Below are positions 22,002 to 30,090 of a DNA stretch of 38,768 nt, piece by piece; position 1 is the stretch's first letter, and each line of letters begins with the position of its first letter. Under the pieces are notes generated by a model, which was not told the DNA's origin, ran no database searches, and saw nothing but the letters and a program-made list of their open reading frames with translations. Position numbers and translations under genes: made by a program. This stretch comes from Lachnospiraceae bacterium (GTDB taxonomy: Bacteria; Bacillota; Clostridia; Lachnospirales; Lachnospiraceae): contig SVDN01000020.1 in NCBI GenBank assembly GCA_015057825.1, forward strand, positions 1 through 38,768, in the 5' to 3' direction.

Positions 22002-24670
22002 TAAAACTTCACCTCCGCTGTAGGGTCTGTAGGCATCGCAAGCCATCTTGCGAAGTCTTGAGGATTGGTAAGTATGCCTTCCGGCGCTCCTTCCGCAGGA
22101 TAAACCTTAACCAAAAATGCTCTGAGTGTATAGGTTCCAACAACATCGTTAAACGGTGCATCCGCTTTGGTTAATACATTTACGTTCATTTCTTTCCAAC
22201 CGTGAGTTTCGGTATTTAATGTTTCCGGATTCCAGAAACGTTCCATATAAACCGCACCCGGCTTGATGCCTTCCGTAACGGAAACCACAGCTCTTATTCT
22301 GCCGCGCTTGGACTCAACCCAAGCCCAAGCTCCGTCTTCAAGGCCGTATTTTTCGGCGTCAGTCGGATACATCCAAATCTCAGGCACCGGATAGATTTCT
22401 CTGAGCCACGGCACGTTTCGGAGTGTATTGTGATGGAAATAAGGCACACGACCGTTGGTCATAACCAGCGGATATTCCTTTGCAAACTCTGCATCTCTCG
22501 GACTTTCGGCCGGTTCCAAGTAATAAGGCAATGGCTCGTAGTCTTTTGATGCAGGCGGAAGTTCGCATTTTGCAAAAGGCTTACCGGTTCTTCCAAGGGT
22601 AATCATGCTTTCAAGATAAACCTCGCACTTCTTGGAAGGCGTGTTAAATCCTCTTTCCTTGCCCGTCTTTTCATCTATATGTTTGTAAACGTAATAATCT
22701 TTCCATTCTTCCTTAGACATATATGTATAAGGAGTGTTTTTCTTCAAATCGTCAAAGCTTAAGTTAATACGACTTAAGAAATGATCCCAAAGGTCTGTAA
22801 CCTTATCCCAGTAAGGAAGGTCATTGCCCATGTAATCCGCATCAAAGGCCTTCGCGCAGTCCTCGTCACCAAGTTCGCCACAGCGCTTACAAATCTTAGA
22901 CCAAATAAGAGTTTCATCCATTGTTTCCCAAAGATGAACCACCTGCTGTCTTGCACATAAAGTGTTACATGTTTCCACAATCATGTCGGTTTCAAGCCAC
23001 TCTTCCGTCGGAAGAAGGATGTCCGCGTAAGCTGAAAATGATGTAGGATACATATACATATGAACTATGAAATCAAGTTCGTCTATAACTCGTCTTACCT
23101 TCTGGCTGTCAGCAACCGCTGCCATTTTGTTACCGGAACGGTCAATCCAAACACGAGGCTTGTAAGGCTTACCTGTTAGTACCGCATCAAAAACGCTGGT
23201 AATATGTCCCGCAAACCAAATATGTAATCCCTTGTGCTCGATACCACCAAGCCTTTTCTTAAGCTGTTCGTCCGGAAGTTTGGAAGCCGCAATAGGCACC
23301 GGGTAGTTTGGCATATCAAAAACGCCGCTGGTTCTGAAACGCTGGAGAAGCGCACCCGGGCGCTCAACATTACCCACCAAAATATCAAGTGTTGCCGCTG
23401 CCATAGCTGCCTGCGTTGAGTTTGGTGTCTGGTCGGTACTTACACCGATTGCAAGACCGCTTGGTGTGTTTTCGGCATAAAGCCTAATACCCTTTTCGAT
23501 TCTTTCAGGGTCAAGCTCACATATTTCGCCGGCAACTTCCAAAGTGTATTTTTCAACACTTTCCCAAAGAAGCTGCATGCCTGTTTTATAGGTCTTTCCT
23601 TCATGTTCAAAAGTTCCCATCAAAGCAGGTGAAAGGCTGTCATCCCATGGATATTCCATTTCTTTCGGAGAATTTGTTTTCTCATCCCAAACATAGAATG
23701 TATCGGGAATGTTTTCATCATTACTTACGCTTGCGCGCCAATTCATCTTTGTTTCAACGTCTACAAGGTAAGGAAGATTTGTCCATTTCATAACGAAATC
23801 TTCATCGTACAATTTGTTTTCAATAATATATCTGATCCATGCAAGCTGCAAAGCAACATCGGTACCCGGGCGAAGCGGAAGCCATACATCTGCTTTTGCC
23901 GCATCCGGTGTGAGACGTGGGTCGATAACTACGGTTTTAACGCCGTTAGCGCGAAGGTCCGCTACAGCGCCGCCGCCGCTTGCAGGGCATGAATATGAAG
24001 GGTCTGTGCCCCAAAGTACAAGTGTTTTTATAGGAGTATCGAATGTATCATATATTTCAAGAGCATTGGAATCCGCGATACTTGGGTCAACGCCGCCGTA
24101 CATCATGGTGTATGCAACTACACGGGGAAGATAGCACTGAGCGCAGCCCGGCTCGAACCAGTTTGGAGTACCAAAAATATTACAGAAGCGTGCAATACTC
24201 CAGATCTCCGGATTGCCGCCGCCACCGGTTGAGCAAAATACCGTTTCCGCACCGTACTTTTGCTTAGTTTCCACAAGCTTGTGAGCAATAATGTCGATTG
24301 CCTTTTCCCAGGAAATACGACGCCATTTGTTTTCCCCGCGCTTGCCCACACGCATCATAGGATATTTGTTTCTGTTTGGATGATAAAGAGCCTGAATACC
24401 CGACAATCCCTTGGCGCACATTCTACCTTTGCTCATGCGGTCCGCAGGGTCGCCTTCAAGCTTGATAACACGACCGTTTTTAACTGTGGCAATAACGCCG
24501 CAGTTGGCAATACAGGCACGACAGCATGTTTTCACACGCTTTATCTCGTCTTCCTTCTTTTCCTTTTTCTCGCTTTTTTTGAACATGGAAAGCTTGCCGG
24601 CATCCTTAATGCCTTCCACGGTAGTTGCCGCTACAAAGTCCATGTCAAATCCTTGTTTTTTCTCACTCAT
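22001..24670 (-). CDS. molybdopterin oxidoreductase catalytic subunit (DMSO reductase family)
   Basis: An 889-residue bis-MGD enzyme. The N-terminal 4Fe-4S ligands are C50-x2-C53-x3-C57 and C85, in 'CCRACIANCG' and 'GRMCAKG', followed by 'ISWEKAIDIIAHKL'. Cofactor-binding segments include 'TLVLWGTDPSYSCPAS', 'TVVIDPRLTPDAAKADVWLPLRPGTDVALQLAW', and near the C-terminus 'PLVMTNGRVPYFHHNTLRN'. The likely Mo ligand is Cys176 or Cys179 in 'FEPGCAQCYLPR', a pattern reminiscent of the acetylene hydratase/polysulfide reductase-like branch. There is no twin-arginine signal, so it is cytoplasmic. The substrate is unknown; the context shows NAD(P)H as electron donor. The ATG has GAGGAA 6 bases upstream. 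Confidence 0.9.
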   Translation of the reverse strand: MSEKKQGFDMDFVAATTVEGIKDAGKLSMFKKSEKKEKKEDEIKRVKTCCRACIANCGVIATVKNGRVIKLEGDPADRMSKGRMCAKGLSGIQALYHPNRNKYPMMRVGKRGENKWRRISWEKAIDIIAHKLVETKQKYGAETVFCSTGGGGNPEIWSIARFCNIFGTPNWFEPGCAQCYLPRVVAYTMMYGGVDPSIADSNALEIYDTFDTPIKTLVLWGTDPSYSCPASGGGAVADLRANGVKTVVIDPRLTPDAAKADVWLPLRPGTDVALQLAWIRYIIENKLYDEDFVMKWTNLPYLVDVETKMNWRASVSNDENIPDTFYVWDEKTNSPKEMEYPWDDSLSPALMGTFEHEGKTYKTGMQLLWESVEKYTLEVAGEICELDPERIEKGIRLYAENTPSGLAIGVSTDQTPNSTQAAMAAATLDILVGNVERPGALLQRFRTSGVFDMPNYPVPIAASKLPDEQLKKRLGGIEHKGLHIWFAGHITSVFDAVLTGKPYKPRVWIDRSGNKMAAVADSQKVRRVIDELDFIVHMYMYPTSFSAYADILLPTEEWLETDMIVETCNTLCARQQVVHLWETMDETLIWSKICKRCGELGDEDCAKAFDADYMGNDLPYWDKVTDLWDHFLSRINLSFDDLKKNTPYTYMSKEEWKDYYVYKHIDEKTGKERGFNTPSKKCEVYLESMITLGRTGKPFAKCELPPASKDYEPLPYYLEPAESPRDAEFAKEYPLVMTNGRVPYFHHNTLRNVPWLREIYPVPEIWMYPTDAEKYGLEDGAWAWVESKRGRIRAVVSVTEGIKPGAVYMERFWNPETLNTETHGWKEMNVNVLTKADAPFNDVVGTYTLRAFLVKVYPAEGAPEGILTNPQDFARWLAMPTDPTAEVKF

Positions 24671-24754
24671 TACTATTCCTCACTCCTTTGCCAAGGGCTT
24701 GCAAACCCCGACAAAATCACACTTACATCAGTTACATTTTAATATAATACAATT

Positions 24755-24805
24755 TGGCATACCTTTGGTATACCATAATTATAGCTTATCAAATTTTAAT
24801 GTCAA
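24755..24805 (-). promoter_or_regulatory. promoter and operator of the molybdoenzyme operon
   Basis: On the minus strand a perfect TTGACA (24800-24805) and a perfect TATAAT (24778-24783) are 16 bases apart. Directly downstream, over the expected start point, lies the inverted repeat TGGTATACC-AAA-GGTATGCCA (24755-24775; arms of 9 with one mismatch). A repressor bound there would block initiation, which suits an inducible enzyme. About 85 bases of leader follow before the ATG; the rest of 24806-24893 is AT-rich without a gene. Confidence 0.7.
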
Positions 24806-24893
24806 GTTATTTATTTTTTCATCGGAAATATCAAGAAATCCCCACATCTGATTTATCCGAAATACCATTTGATAATACCTTTTTATTTTAACG

Positions 24894-24923
24894 AAAAAGA
24901 GCGCCTTTTTCAAGACGCCCTTT
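24894..24923 (-). terminator. terminator of the iron-sulfur flavoprotein gene
   Basis: Minus-strand AAAGGGCG and CGCTCTTT (24916-24923 and 24896-24903) form an 8-bp stem with one wobble pair, followed by TTCGTT. A weaker bulged hairpin lies closer to the stop codon, at about 24956-24985. Confidence 0.5.
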
Positions 24924-24989
24924 TCCCACCTTACAATAATTAACATTATTGTTTCTATGCTAACGGTTTCCCGTTTTAGCCTAAGGTAA

Positions 24990-25943
24990 TTATATAGTTT
25001 TGAATTTCATTTCTTTATATTTTGGATAAAGTTTCTGAACTTCTTCCTGACGTTTGAAGAAATCGATTCTTGTTTCTACGATTTCGTCAAGGTGAAGATC
25101 ACGACATTCGTTTTTGTTTCTGTCACGGCTGAGTCCGTCAGGAGCAAGAACAAATTTAACTTTGCCTGTAGCTTCATCTCTTACCAAGTCACCGCCGGCA
25201 CCGCAAACCGCGCATTCGAAAGGCCACTGTACTCCATCCCAATGAACTTCACCCGGGAATACAAGTCCACCATGGCAGTTAGGGCAAAGACCCCAATCTT
25301 CATCACCGAGCCATCCTCTCTTTTCAGGCTCTGTCTGGATTGATTTAATAATGTTTTCGCCCATTTTGTGAGCTCTTGCAAGCTGATCAGCCTTAAGAAG
25401 AACGTTACCCGGACGACCGTTTCTTGTTGCTCTCATCTGATCTACAACCTGGATTGACTGTGTAAACATTGTTGCAGCCATTGATTCAAGACCGAATCCC
25501 ATCCAGTCGTGGCAAGAACCACCAACGGAAATAAGACCTGCTACGCAATGTGGATCCTCTTTAACTACGCCGATTTTAAGAAGGAATGCAAGCTCGTAAG
25601 CCAAAAATCTCTGAGCAAATACTGTGTAAAGACCGCTTGGTGTTAAGTCATATACAGGAACACCAACGATGATAGCGTTCTGCTGCTGGAAAACATCCAT
25701 GATTTTCTGCATATCATCTTTGTCTCTAAGAACGCAGCCCGGATAGTTATCTCTCTTACCCTGAGCCATTTCACCCATCATCATTGTACATGATTCGCAA
25801 CCCGTACATGGTTTGATGTTGTAATCAAAAAGGTTGATTAATGTACATTCTGCGCCTTTTTCCTGACAGGCACTGAGTGCTTCCTTAACAAGAATTTCGC
25901 TGTTACCGTTGTGACGGCCTGCTACAATACCTAAAACTTTCAT
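24990..25943 (-). CDS. iron-sulfur flavoprotein with C-terminal zinc-ribbon segment
   Basis: The first 190 residues are an NADPH-dependent FMN reductase/flavodoxin-like domain ('VLGIVAGRHNGNSEILVKEAL', 'VGVPVYDLTPSG') with the compact ISF cluster motif CTGCESC followed by a distant Cys in 'YPGCVLRDKDDMQKI'. From about residue 215 a second part contains CPNCHGG and CAVCG, a zinc-ribbon or rubredoxin-like metal site not present in basic ISF proteins. It likely transfers electrons to an unknown acceptor. It is a single-gene unit between the molybdoenzyme operon and a divergent TetR gene; GAGGAG precedes the ATG. Confidence 0.82.
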   Translation of the reverse strand: MKVLGIVAGRHNGNSEILVKEALSACQEKGAECTLINLFDYNIKPCTGCESCTMMMGEMAQGKRDNYPGCVLRDKDDMQKIMDVFQQQNAIIVGVPVYDLTPSGLYTVFAQRFLAYELAFLLKIGVVKEDPHCVAGLISVGGSCHDWMGFGLESMAATMFTQSIQVVDQMRATRNGRPGNVLLKADQLARAHKMGENIIKSIQTEPEKRGWLGDEDWGLCPNCHGGLVFPGEVHWDGVQWPFECAVCGAGGDLVRDEATGKVKFVLAPDGLSRDRNKNECRDLHLDEIVETRIDFFKRQEEVQKLYPKYKEMKFKTI

Positions 25944-26002
25944 TTTTCAATCTCCTCTTCTTCAGGTTAAACCTGATTGTTGTTTTTCTTTTGGATGTGT
26001 GA

Positions 26003-26050
26003 GTGCGCACACTTCCACGTTTATATATATTCTAACAAGTAGATTGTTAA
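26003..26050 (-). promoter_or_regulatory. promoter and candidate TetR operators ahead of the flavoprotein
   Basis: A minus-strand TTAACA (26045-26050), 17 bases, then TATATA (26022-26027) form a plausible promoter. The -35 overlaps a perfect inverted repeat TAACAA-GTAGA-TTGTTA (26033-26049), and the palindrome GTGCGCAC with flanking GTGTG/CACAC (about 25997-26012) lies just past the start point. Either is a possible site for the divergent TetR protein. The remaining intergenic DNA up to 26279 is AT-rich, with an AACAAA/TTTGTT dyad around 26219-26242 and TATAAT at 26247 for the TetR gene. Confidence 0.4.
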
Positions 26051-26279
26051 AAAAATATCATTAATAAATGTAAATTTGTTGCTTTTCCAACATTTTTTTG
26101 AAAATTGTTTAAAAACTCTTTTATCAACGGGATAATTGATTTATAATGATAGTTGTTTGCTAATGCCTATCCTTGATTCGATTAGCTATTAATATAAATA
26201 ATATAAGTTTGCAAAGTCAACAAATCATATACGGGGTTTGTTTATATATAATCGTAATAATAAAACGGAGGAATAATTG

Positions 26280-26882
26280 ATGTCAAAAGAAGATCCGAGA
26301 GTAAAAAAGACTTTAAATTGTATAGACGATGCTTTGCTTAAGAACCTGGAAACAACGCCTTTAGCAAAGATAACGGTTGATACCATCTGCAAAGAAGCGG
26401 ACATTAACCGTTCTACTTTTTATAAATATTATACGGATAAGTATGACTTGCTTGATAAATATATCAACAAAACCATCAAGGAATTCAGCGAGCATATGAT
26501 GCCTTTCTTTATTGATGCTTCGGTTAAAGAGATAGAAGAGCCGGAATACCGCGACTATTTAAAGAAAGCCCTGGGATTTTTGCAATCCAAGCGCGATGCT
26601 TATGTTATTTTGTGGTCTGCGGGCATGGAAAGGGATGTTTACGACGAAATGATTGAAGCCGAGGCCAATAACATATTTGAAAGAATGAGCGATACAATCG
26701 ATGAAACATCGGATAAATATCTTTTCTTAAAACTGTTTGCGAGAACCTTCCCAAACAATCTTTTAATGTGCGTAAAATGGTGGTTTGAACACGATGAGCA
26801 AGTCAGCCTTGATGAGTTTACAAAACTTATAGATGACATCACCAAGGATGGCGTGTTCAGAGTGTTCAGAAGGTTGGTGTAA
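26280..26882 (+). CDS. TetR-family transcriptional regulator
   Basis: A 200-residue repressor. The N-terminal TetR helix-turn-helix lies at about residues 8-55: 'PLAKITVDTICKEADINRSTFYKYYTDKYDLLDKYI', with the typical STFYKYY recognition helix. The C-terminal ligand domain is alpha-helical and resembles the TetR_C_7/DhaS-like group in length. The ATG at 26280 has CGGAGG 8 bases upstream. It is divergent from the iron-sulfur flavoprotein gene and probably controls it and perhaps itself. It ends directly against the converging accessory gene at 26883 with no terminator between them. Confidence 0.9.
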   Translation: MSKEDPRVKKTLNCIDDALLKNLETTPLAKITVDTICKEADINRSTFYKYYTDKYDLLDKYINKTIKEFSEHMMPFFIDASVKEIEEPEYRDYLKKALGFLQSKRDAYVILWSAGMERDVYDEMIEAEANNIFERMSDTIDETSDKYLFLKLFARTFPNNLLMCVKWWFEHDEQVSLDEFTKLIDDITKDGVFRVFRRLV

Positions 26883-27551
26883 TCAGTTAATTTTTCCTTC
26901 TTCCTTGAGACTGTCCAAATAATTTATTAGACTGACAATCATAGTGCAGAATTCGGAAATATTTTCCTCGTTTAAAATGATATCCTCTTTCGCATCACGC
27001 CCTTCATCGCCAATAAGCTTGTAGCCTGTTTGATAAATACGTCGAATCCTGTCATTTCCGAAGAATAATTTCCAATCGTATTGATTGTTGTTCTTTGCTT
27101 TTGTGAGAAGTTTGTCATTATTACGATAATCTTCACTCATTGTCGGGTAGTTTATCTCAAGCCATAGTTTGCCTTCTTTGCTTACAGCAACATCATTGGG
27201 ATCTCCTGCATCTGCATTAATATCTTTAATCATAAACTGGATTCTACCAATTACCTCGTGTATGTTTCCTCTTTTTTTGTCCACGTTCATTGATGTAAAG
27301 CTGATATAGTATTTGCTGACTTTTTCACCCCTATAATCCAAACCAATCCCCATATGTTGTTGTATAAGTCCGGCATGTTTTTGGGTTTTCTTTCCTCCGT
27401 GAGAATTTACATCATACCCCTTTAGCATGGTTTTTAGTTTAGCGGCAACTTTTTCTTGAATTTTTAACAATCCGGCAATCATATCGGAATAACCTGATTG
27501 TAGCTTATCGGTTAAATTTTCACTTTCTCGATTTTCTTGCGTTTTTTTCAT
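26883..27551 (-). CDS. cytosolic protein of unknown family (cassette 1, partner gene)
   Basis: I do not recognise the family. The 222-residue protein has no signal or membrane segment. It begins with a Lys/Glu-rich helical region, then a conserved core. A paralogue at 32672-33337 shares the blocks KHAGLI-QHMGI, YYISFTSMN, HEVIGRIQFMI, DAGDPN, IRRIYQTGYKL and EFCTMIVSLINYLDS, at roughly half identity overall by eye. The conserved His, Arg and Glu residues (H of AGLIQQH, R of IGR, RR of IRRIY) might be functional, but no known motif fits. In both copies it follows an exported-protein pair on the same strand, after a terminator. AAGG lies 6 bases ahead of the ATG. Confidence 0.7.
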   Translation of the reverse strand: MKKTQENRESENLTDKLQSGYSDMIAGLLKIQEKVAAKLKTMLKGYDVNSHGGKKTQKHAGLIQQHMGIGLDYRGEKVSKYYISFTSMNVDKKRGNIHEVIGRIQFMIKDINADAGDPNDVAVSKEGKLWLEINYPTMSEDYRNNDKLLTKAKNNNQYDWKLFFGNDRIRRIYQTGYKLIGDEGRDAKEDIILNEENISEFCTMIVSLINYLDSLKEEGKIN

Positions 27552-27591
27552 ATCTTACCTTATCCTTTCTGAATTTTATCGTAAATTATAA

Positions 27592-27635
27592 AAAAGCATT
27601 CAGATTTAAATAAAATACTCAATCTGAATGCTTTT
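27592..27635 (-). terminator. terminator between secreted protein and partner gene, cassette 1
   Basis: A 15-bp perfect stem (AAAAGCATTCAGATT at 27592-27606 with its complement at 27621-27635) has T-rich tails on both sides. On the minus strand it follows the small secreted protein gene by about 70 bases. Confidence 0.75.
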
Positions 27636-27707
27636 ATATTAAATAAGTTTAATAATAAAAATTTTTAATAAAACCTTGTATAGTTTCTGATGCAAATGAT
27701 AATCCAC

Positions 27708-28127
27708 CTAATGTTTCATTTCCATATTCACATATGGATAATATTTATCTATACCTTGAGAATTATTCCACCAATTCCAATTTATATCAGCAACATAATT
27801 CCAATCTCCGGAACTGTGAGAACAATTTTTTGCTATAGTAGCATATTTTATACAATTGAAAGTCCAATAATTAAAATCTGCACCATGCCAATATTGTTCC
27901 GGCATTTGCCAATAAGGCCATGTTCCTTGTCCATTTACCGCAGAATGTATGAAATATGCTAAATCCTCACCATGCCCCCAATGAACATCATAATCTGTTC
28001 CAACTCCAGTATCAACATAACCATATGAACCATCAGACCATACACCAGCATATACATTGGTAGATAATGGCAATGTTATAAATATAAATAGTAATAAAAA
28101 TACTATTATTTTTTTAAATATTTTCAT
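27708..28127 (-). CDS. small secreted Trp/Tyr-rich protein (cassette 1)
   Basis: A 139-residue exported protein with a clear Sec signal peptide (Lys-rich start, hydrophobic core, cleavage after about VYA, residue 27). The mature part is rich in Trp and Tyr, with only two Cys (FNC and KNC), which could pair. It opens with 'GVWSDGSYGYVDTGVGTDYD' and contains WGHGEDLAYFIH. No known domain was recognised; secreted toxin, adhesin or immunity-like roles are all open. A truncated relative lies in the second cassette at 33455-33611. It follows the anchored Ig-like gene by 34 bases, so they are co-transcribed. Confidence 0.75.
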   Translation of the reverse strand: MKIFKKIIVFLLLFIFITLPLSTNVYAGVWSDGSYGYVDTGVGTDYDVHWGHGEDLAYFIHSAVNGQGTWPYWQMPEQYWHGADFNYWTFNCIKYATIAKNCSHSSGDWNYVADINWNWWNNSQGIDKYYPYVNMEMKH

Positions 28128-28161
28128 AAAAATACTCCTTAATTAAAAATTATAATATAAA

Positions 28162-29028
28162 TTATATTCTACAAGCATTAACACATGAGCCATCACCATT
28201 AAGGCTTTCCCAAGCATTGCATTCATATGTAAAACCATTTCTTGTCCATTCTGTTGATGTTTGTGGTTTACCATTATAAATAACATCATAAGTTCTTACA
28301 TAAGTATATCCATAATTTGGAAGAATTCTCATAGCCCAATCTAGAGATCTATTATTATCACAATAACCATAAGCTGTTGGATAAATTACTTGAAAATCTG
28401 TTCCAGATTCCCCTCTGTCCTTTACTTGAATGCGATTGCCATCTATATAATAAATTTCCCAACCAGTTGCTCTCATTCTAGCATCTACTTCTTCTTGTGT
28501 TATACCTCCATTAAGTAATTCACCAGTTTCATTATTCGGTTCTTCATAATTATAATCTGGATTGCCATTATCTACATATTCTGTAGTTTCTACTGGTTTT
28601 TCTGATACATTAATAATAAAATCTGTAGAAACATTATTAATTTTAAAAGTTAAAATATTTTCTCCAACTACTAATTCAACTGGTGTAATTGTAAATTCAG
28701 TTAATTCTTTTTCAGATTTATCAGTATATACACCAATTACAGTAAATAAATCATTTGTAATTGCAGAATCAGTATAAAAAACAGTTGCTTCATCTTTTAA
28801 AGCAACTTTTAATGATTCTAAACTAATCGTTTTCTTTGTAGTTTCTTTTTCTTTCGTTTCCTTTGTTTCATTTTCTGCTACAACAACATCATTATTGTCG
28901 TTAACATTATTATTATGTACAACAACGCCTGTTGTAACTCCACCTGCTACAACTGCTGCTGCCACTATTCCTGCTACTAACTTATGCTGCACTATAATCG
29001 CTGCCAATTTTAATAAAAATGCTTTCAT
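28162..29028 (-). CDS. anchored Ig-like surface protein, variable C-terminus (cassette 1)
   Basis: The 288-residue protein has an N-terminal membrane segment (about 6-36, 'IIVQHKLVAGIVAAAVVAGG') that anchors it or serves as a signal. An Asn/Asp and Glu/Lys/Thr-rich linker follows (37-68), then a bacterial Ig-like domain of the Big_3 type (about 70-145, 'FTVIGVYTDKSEKELTEFTI'). The C-terminal domain (about 170-288) is unique and includes four Cys. The first 125 or so residues are identical, save one substitution, to the protein at 33616-34509, but the C-terminal domains do not align. It starts at an ATG with GAGG 8 bases upstream, below a long structured leader. Confidence 0.8.
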   Translation of the reverse strand: MKAFLLKLAAIIVQHKLVAGIVAAAVVAGGVTTGVVVHNNNVNDNNDVVVAENETKETKEKETTKKTISLESLKVALKDEATVFYTDSAITNDLFTVIGVYTDKSEKELTEFTITPVELVVGENILTFKINNVSTDFIINVSEKPVETTEYVDNGNPDYNYEEPNNETGELLNGGITQEEVDARMRATGWEIYYIDGNRIQVKDRGESGTDFQVIYPTAYGYCDNNRSLDWAMRILPNYGYTYVRTYDVIYNGKPQTSTEWTRNGFTYECNAWESLNGDGSCVNACRI

Positions 29029-29432
29029 TTTTCAAACCTCTTCCTCTCTATAACCAAATATTTAAAACAAGCAATCAAATCCTATAGTTCCTGCCCCGTC
29101 CCCTGCTCGAAATCGGCACGTTTTCACTTTCTTAAGTTAAACAAGAAAGGTATCCTTTGAATTCAACCTATTAACTTATCAATGAACAGATGTTGCGGTC
29201 GCAAAGTCACGCATTTTAGGAATAGATAAAAGCCTCCGGCTTTTATCTATTCCTATCAGTGAATACTTTTTTATATATATGTAAGCTACTGTCAAGTAGC
29301 TTACAGTATGTGATACTCGTAGAGTATCACGCGCGCGAAGCGCTTTTTTTTTGGCGGAAATTCGGCATCAAAAAGCCACTATATCGCTACAGTGATATAG
29401 TGGCTTTTTAAACCTAATATCATTTTTACACT
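28655..29432. repeat. 780-bp near-identical repeat, copy 1
   Basis: This stretch is nearly identical to 34136-34914. It spans the N-terminal coding half of the anchored Ig-like protein plus the entire leader up to the next gene. The 368 bases of shared coding sequence align without gaps at a constant offset of 5,481, and the leaders differ by one base in length. Such identity across coding and noncoding DNA points to a recent duplication or gene conversion. The match stops abruptly within the Ig-like domain on one side and next to the stop codon of the upstream gene on the other. Confidence 0.88.
29193..29409. other. tandem hairpin leader, copy 1
   Basis: Six hairpins lie in a row: TTGCG/CGCAA (29193-29204), a 17-bp perfect stem AGGAATAGATAAAAGCC (29218-29254, loop TCC), GTAAGCTACT/AGTAGCTTAC (29281-29304), GTGATACTC/GAGTATCAC (29310-29330), a GCGC stem (29331-29343), and a 16-bp stem AAAAAGCCACTATATC (29370-29409). 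The GCGC hairpin is followed by nine T on the plus strand, and the last hairpin by five T on the minus strand. The first five could form a plus-strand RNA ending in a terminator; the last could terminate the upstream Xre-type gene. No coding frame was seen in 29029-29433. Confidence 0.6.
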
Positions 29433-29433
29433 T

Positions 29434-30081
29434 TTATGAGTTTAATTCCATCAAATCCTCCATCCTACAATGAAGGGTTCTGCTCAAGCGCAACAAGGTT
29501 GCAGCGGCGGTTTTGTTGATATCTCGCTGCCTTTGCTCAAACATTTGAATCTGCCTTAAAGGCACTTCTGATTCTCGGGCGAGCTGAGACTGTGAATAGC
29601 CACATGCCTCTCGACGCGCACGTAACCTAACCATAGGATATGCTTCAAGCATTATCTCGTTCATTTTATCTACAAACTGCATAATGTCCATCTCGTGATA
29701 TGGGCTGTACATCGCAATTATTTTCGACAAGTTCACAGCGCTTAGGATTTCCGTGAAAGACCTGCCGCTATACCATTGGTAGTATGCCAACGCCCATCCA
29801 CTCCAGTATTCCGGTGATTTATCCAGATACATCACATCCTCTTTTTCTCCGTAAGCAATATTCACATCATCAAGAACAAACCTTGCAATCTCACATCCGT
29901 TCATGCCTGCGACGTATTTAGGATTTCCATTTGCAAACTGCTTAGAAATTGACGACACTACAAAAGCATCTCCAAATTTATCCGGATCAATATTAAGAGT
30001 CATAACCGCAAAGTCCACTGCGTGTCCAAGGACATTTTGTGCACCTGCCAAATAATCTTCATCGTAAGCGTGGATTATCAT
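29434..30081 (-). CDS. Xre-type helix-turn-helix regulator with conserved N-terminal domain
   Basis: The 215-residue protein ends in a Cro/C1-type helix-turn-helix (about 150-210, 'RREACGYSQSQLARESEVPLRQIQMFEQRQRDI'). The N-terminal 140 residues form a conserved but unnamed domain ('MIIHAYDEDYLAGAQNVLGHAVDFAVMT') seen in gut Firmicutes, where such genes tend to accompany toxin-like or ADP-ribosylation-like partners. Here it is divergent from a Fic-family gene, so it is likely to regulate it, itself or both. A perfect 20-bp palindrome upstream (30141-30160) is a candidate operator, and close variants occur in the hairpin leaders of both surface-protein cassettes. Confidence 0.75.
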   Translation of the reverse strand: MIIHAYDEDYLAGAQNVLGHAVDFAVMTLNIDPDKFGDAFVVSSISKQFANGNPKYVAGMNGCEIARFVLDDVNIAYGEKEDVMYLDKSPEYWSGWALAYYQWYSGRSFTEILSAVNLSKIIAMYSPYHEMDIMQFVDKMNEIMLEAYPMVRLRARREACGYSQSQLARESEVPLRQIQMFEQRQRDINKTAAATLLRLSRTLHCRMEDLMELNS

Positions 30082-30090
30082 TTTTCATTC

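Noticed and set aside
29060-29100. GGAAC as an ECF sigma -35 element in the cassette leader
   Set aside because: No CGTC-like -10 lies at the right distance, and no ECF sigma gene is in the window.
29185-29225. Resemblance of GCAAAGTCACG to the cyclic-di-GMP-I (GEMM) riboswitch core
   Set aside because: The match is on the plus strand with no downstream plus-strand gene, and the essential GGGCAAACC half and the second helix are absent.
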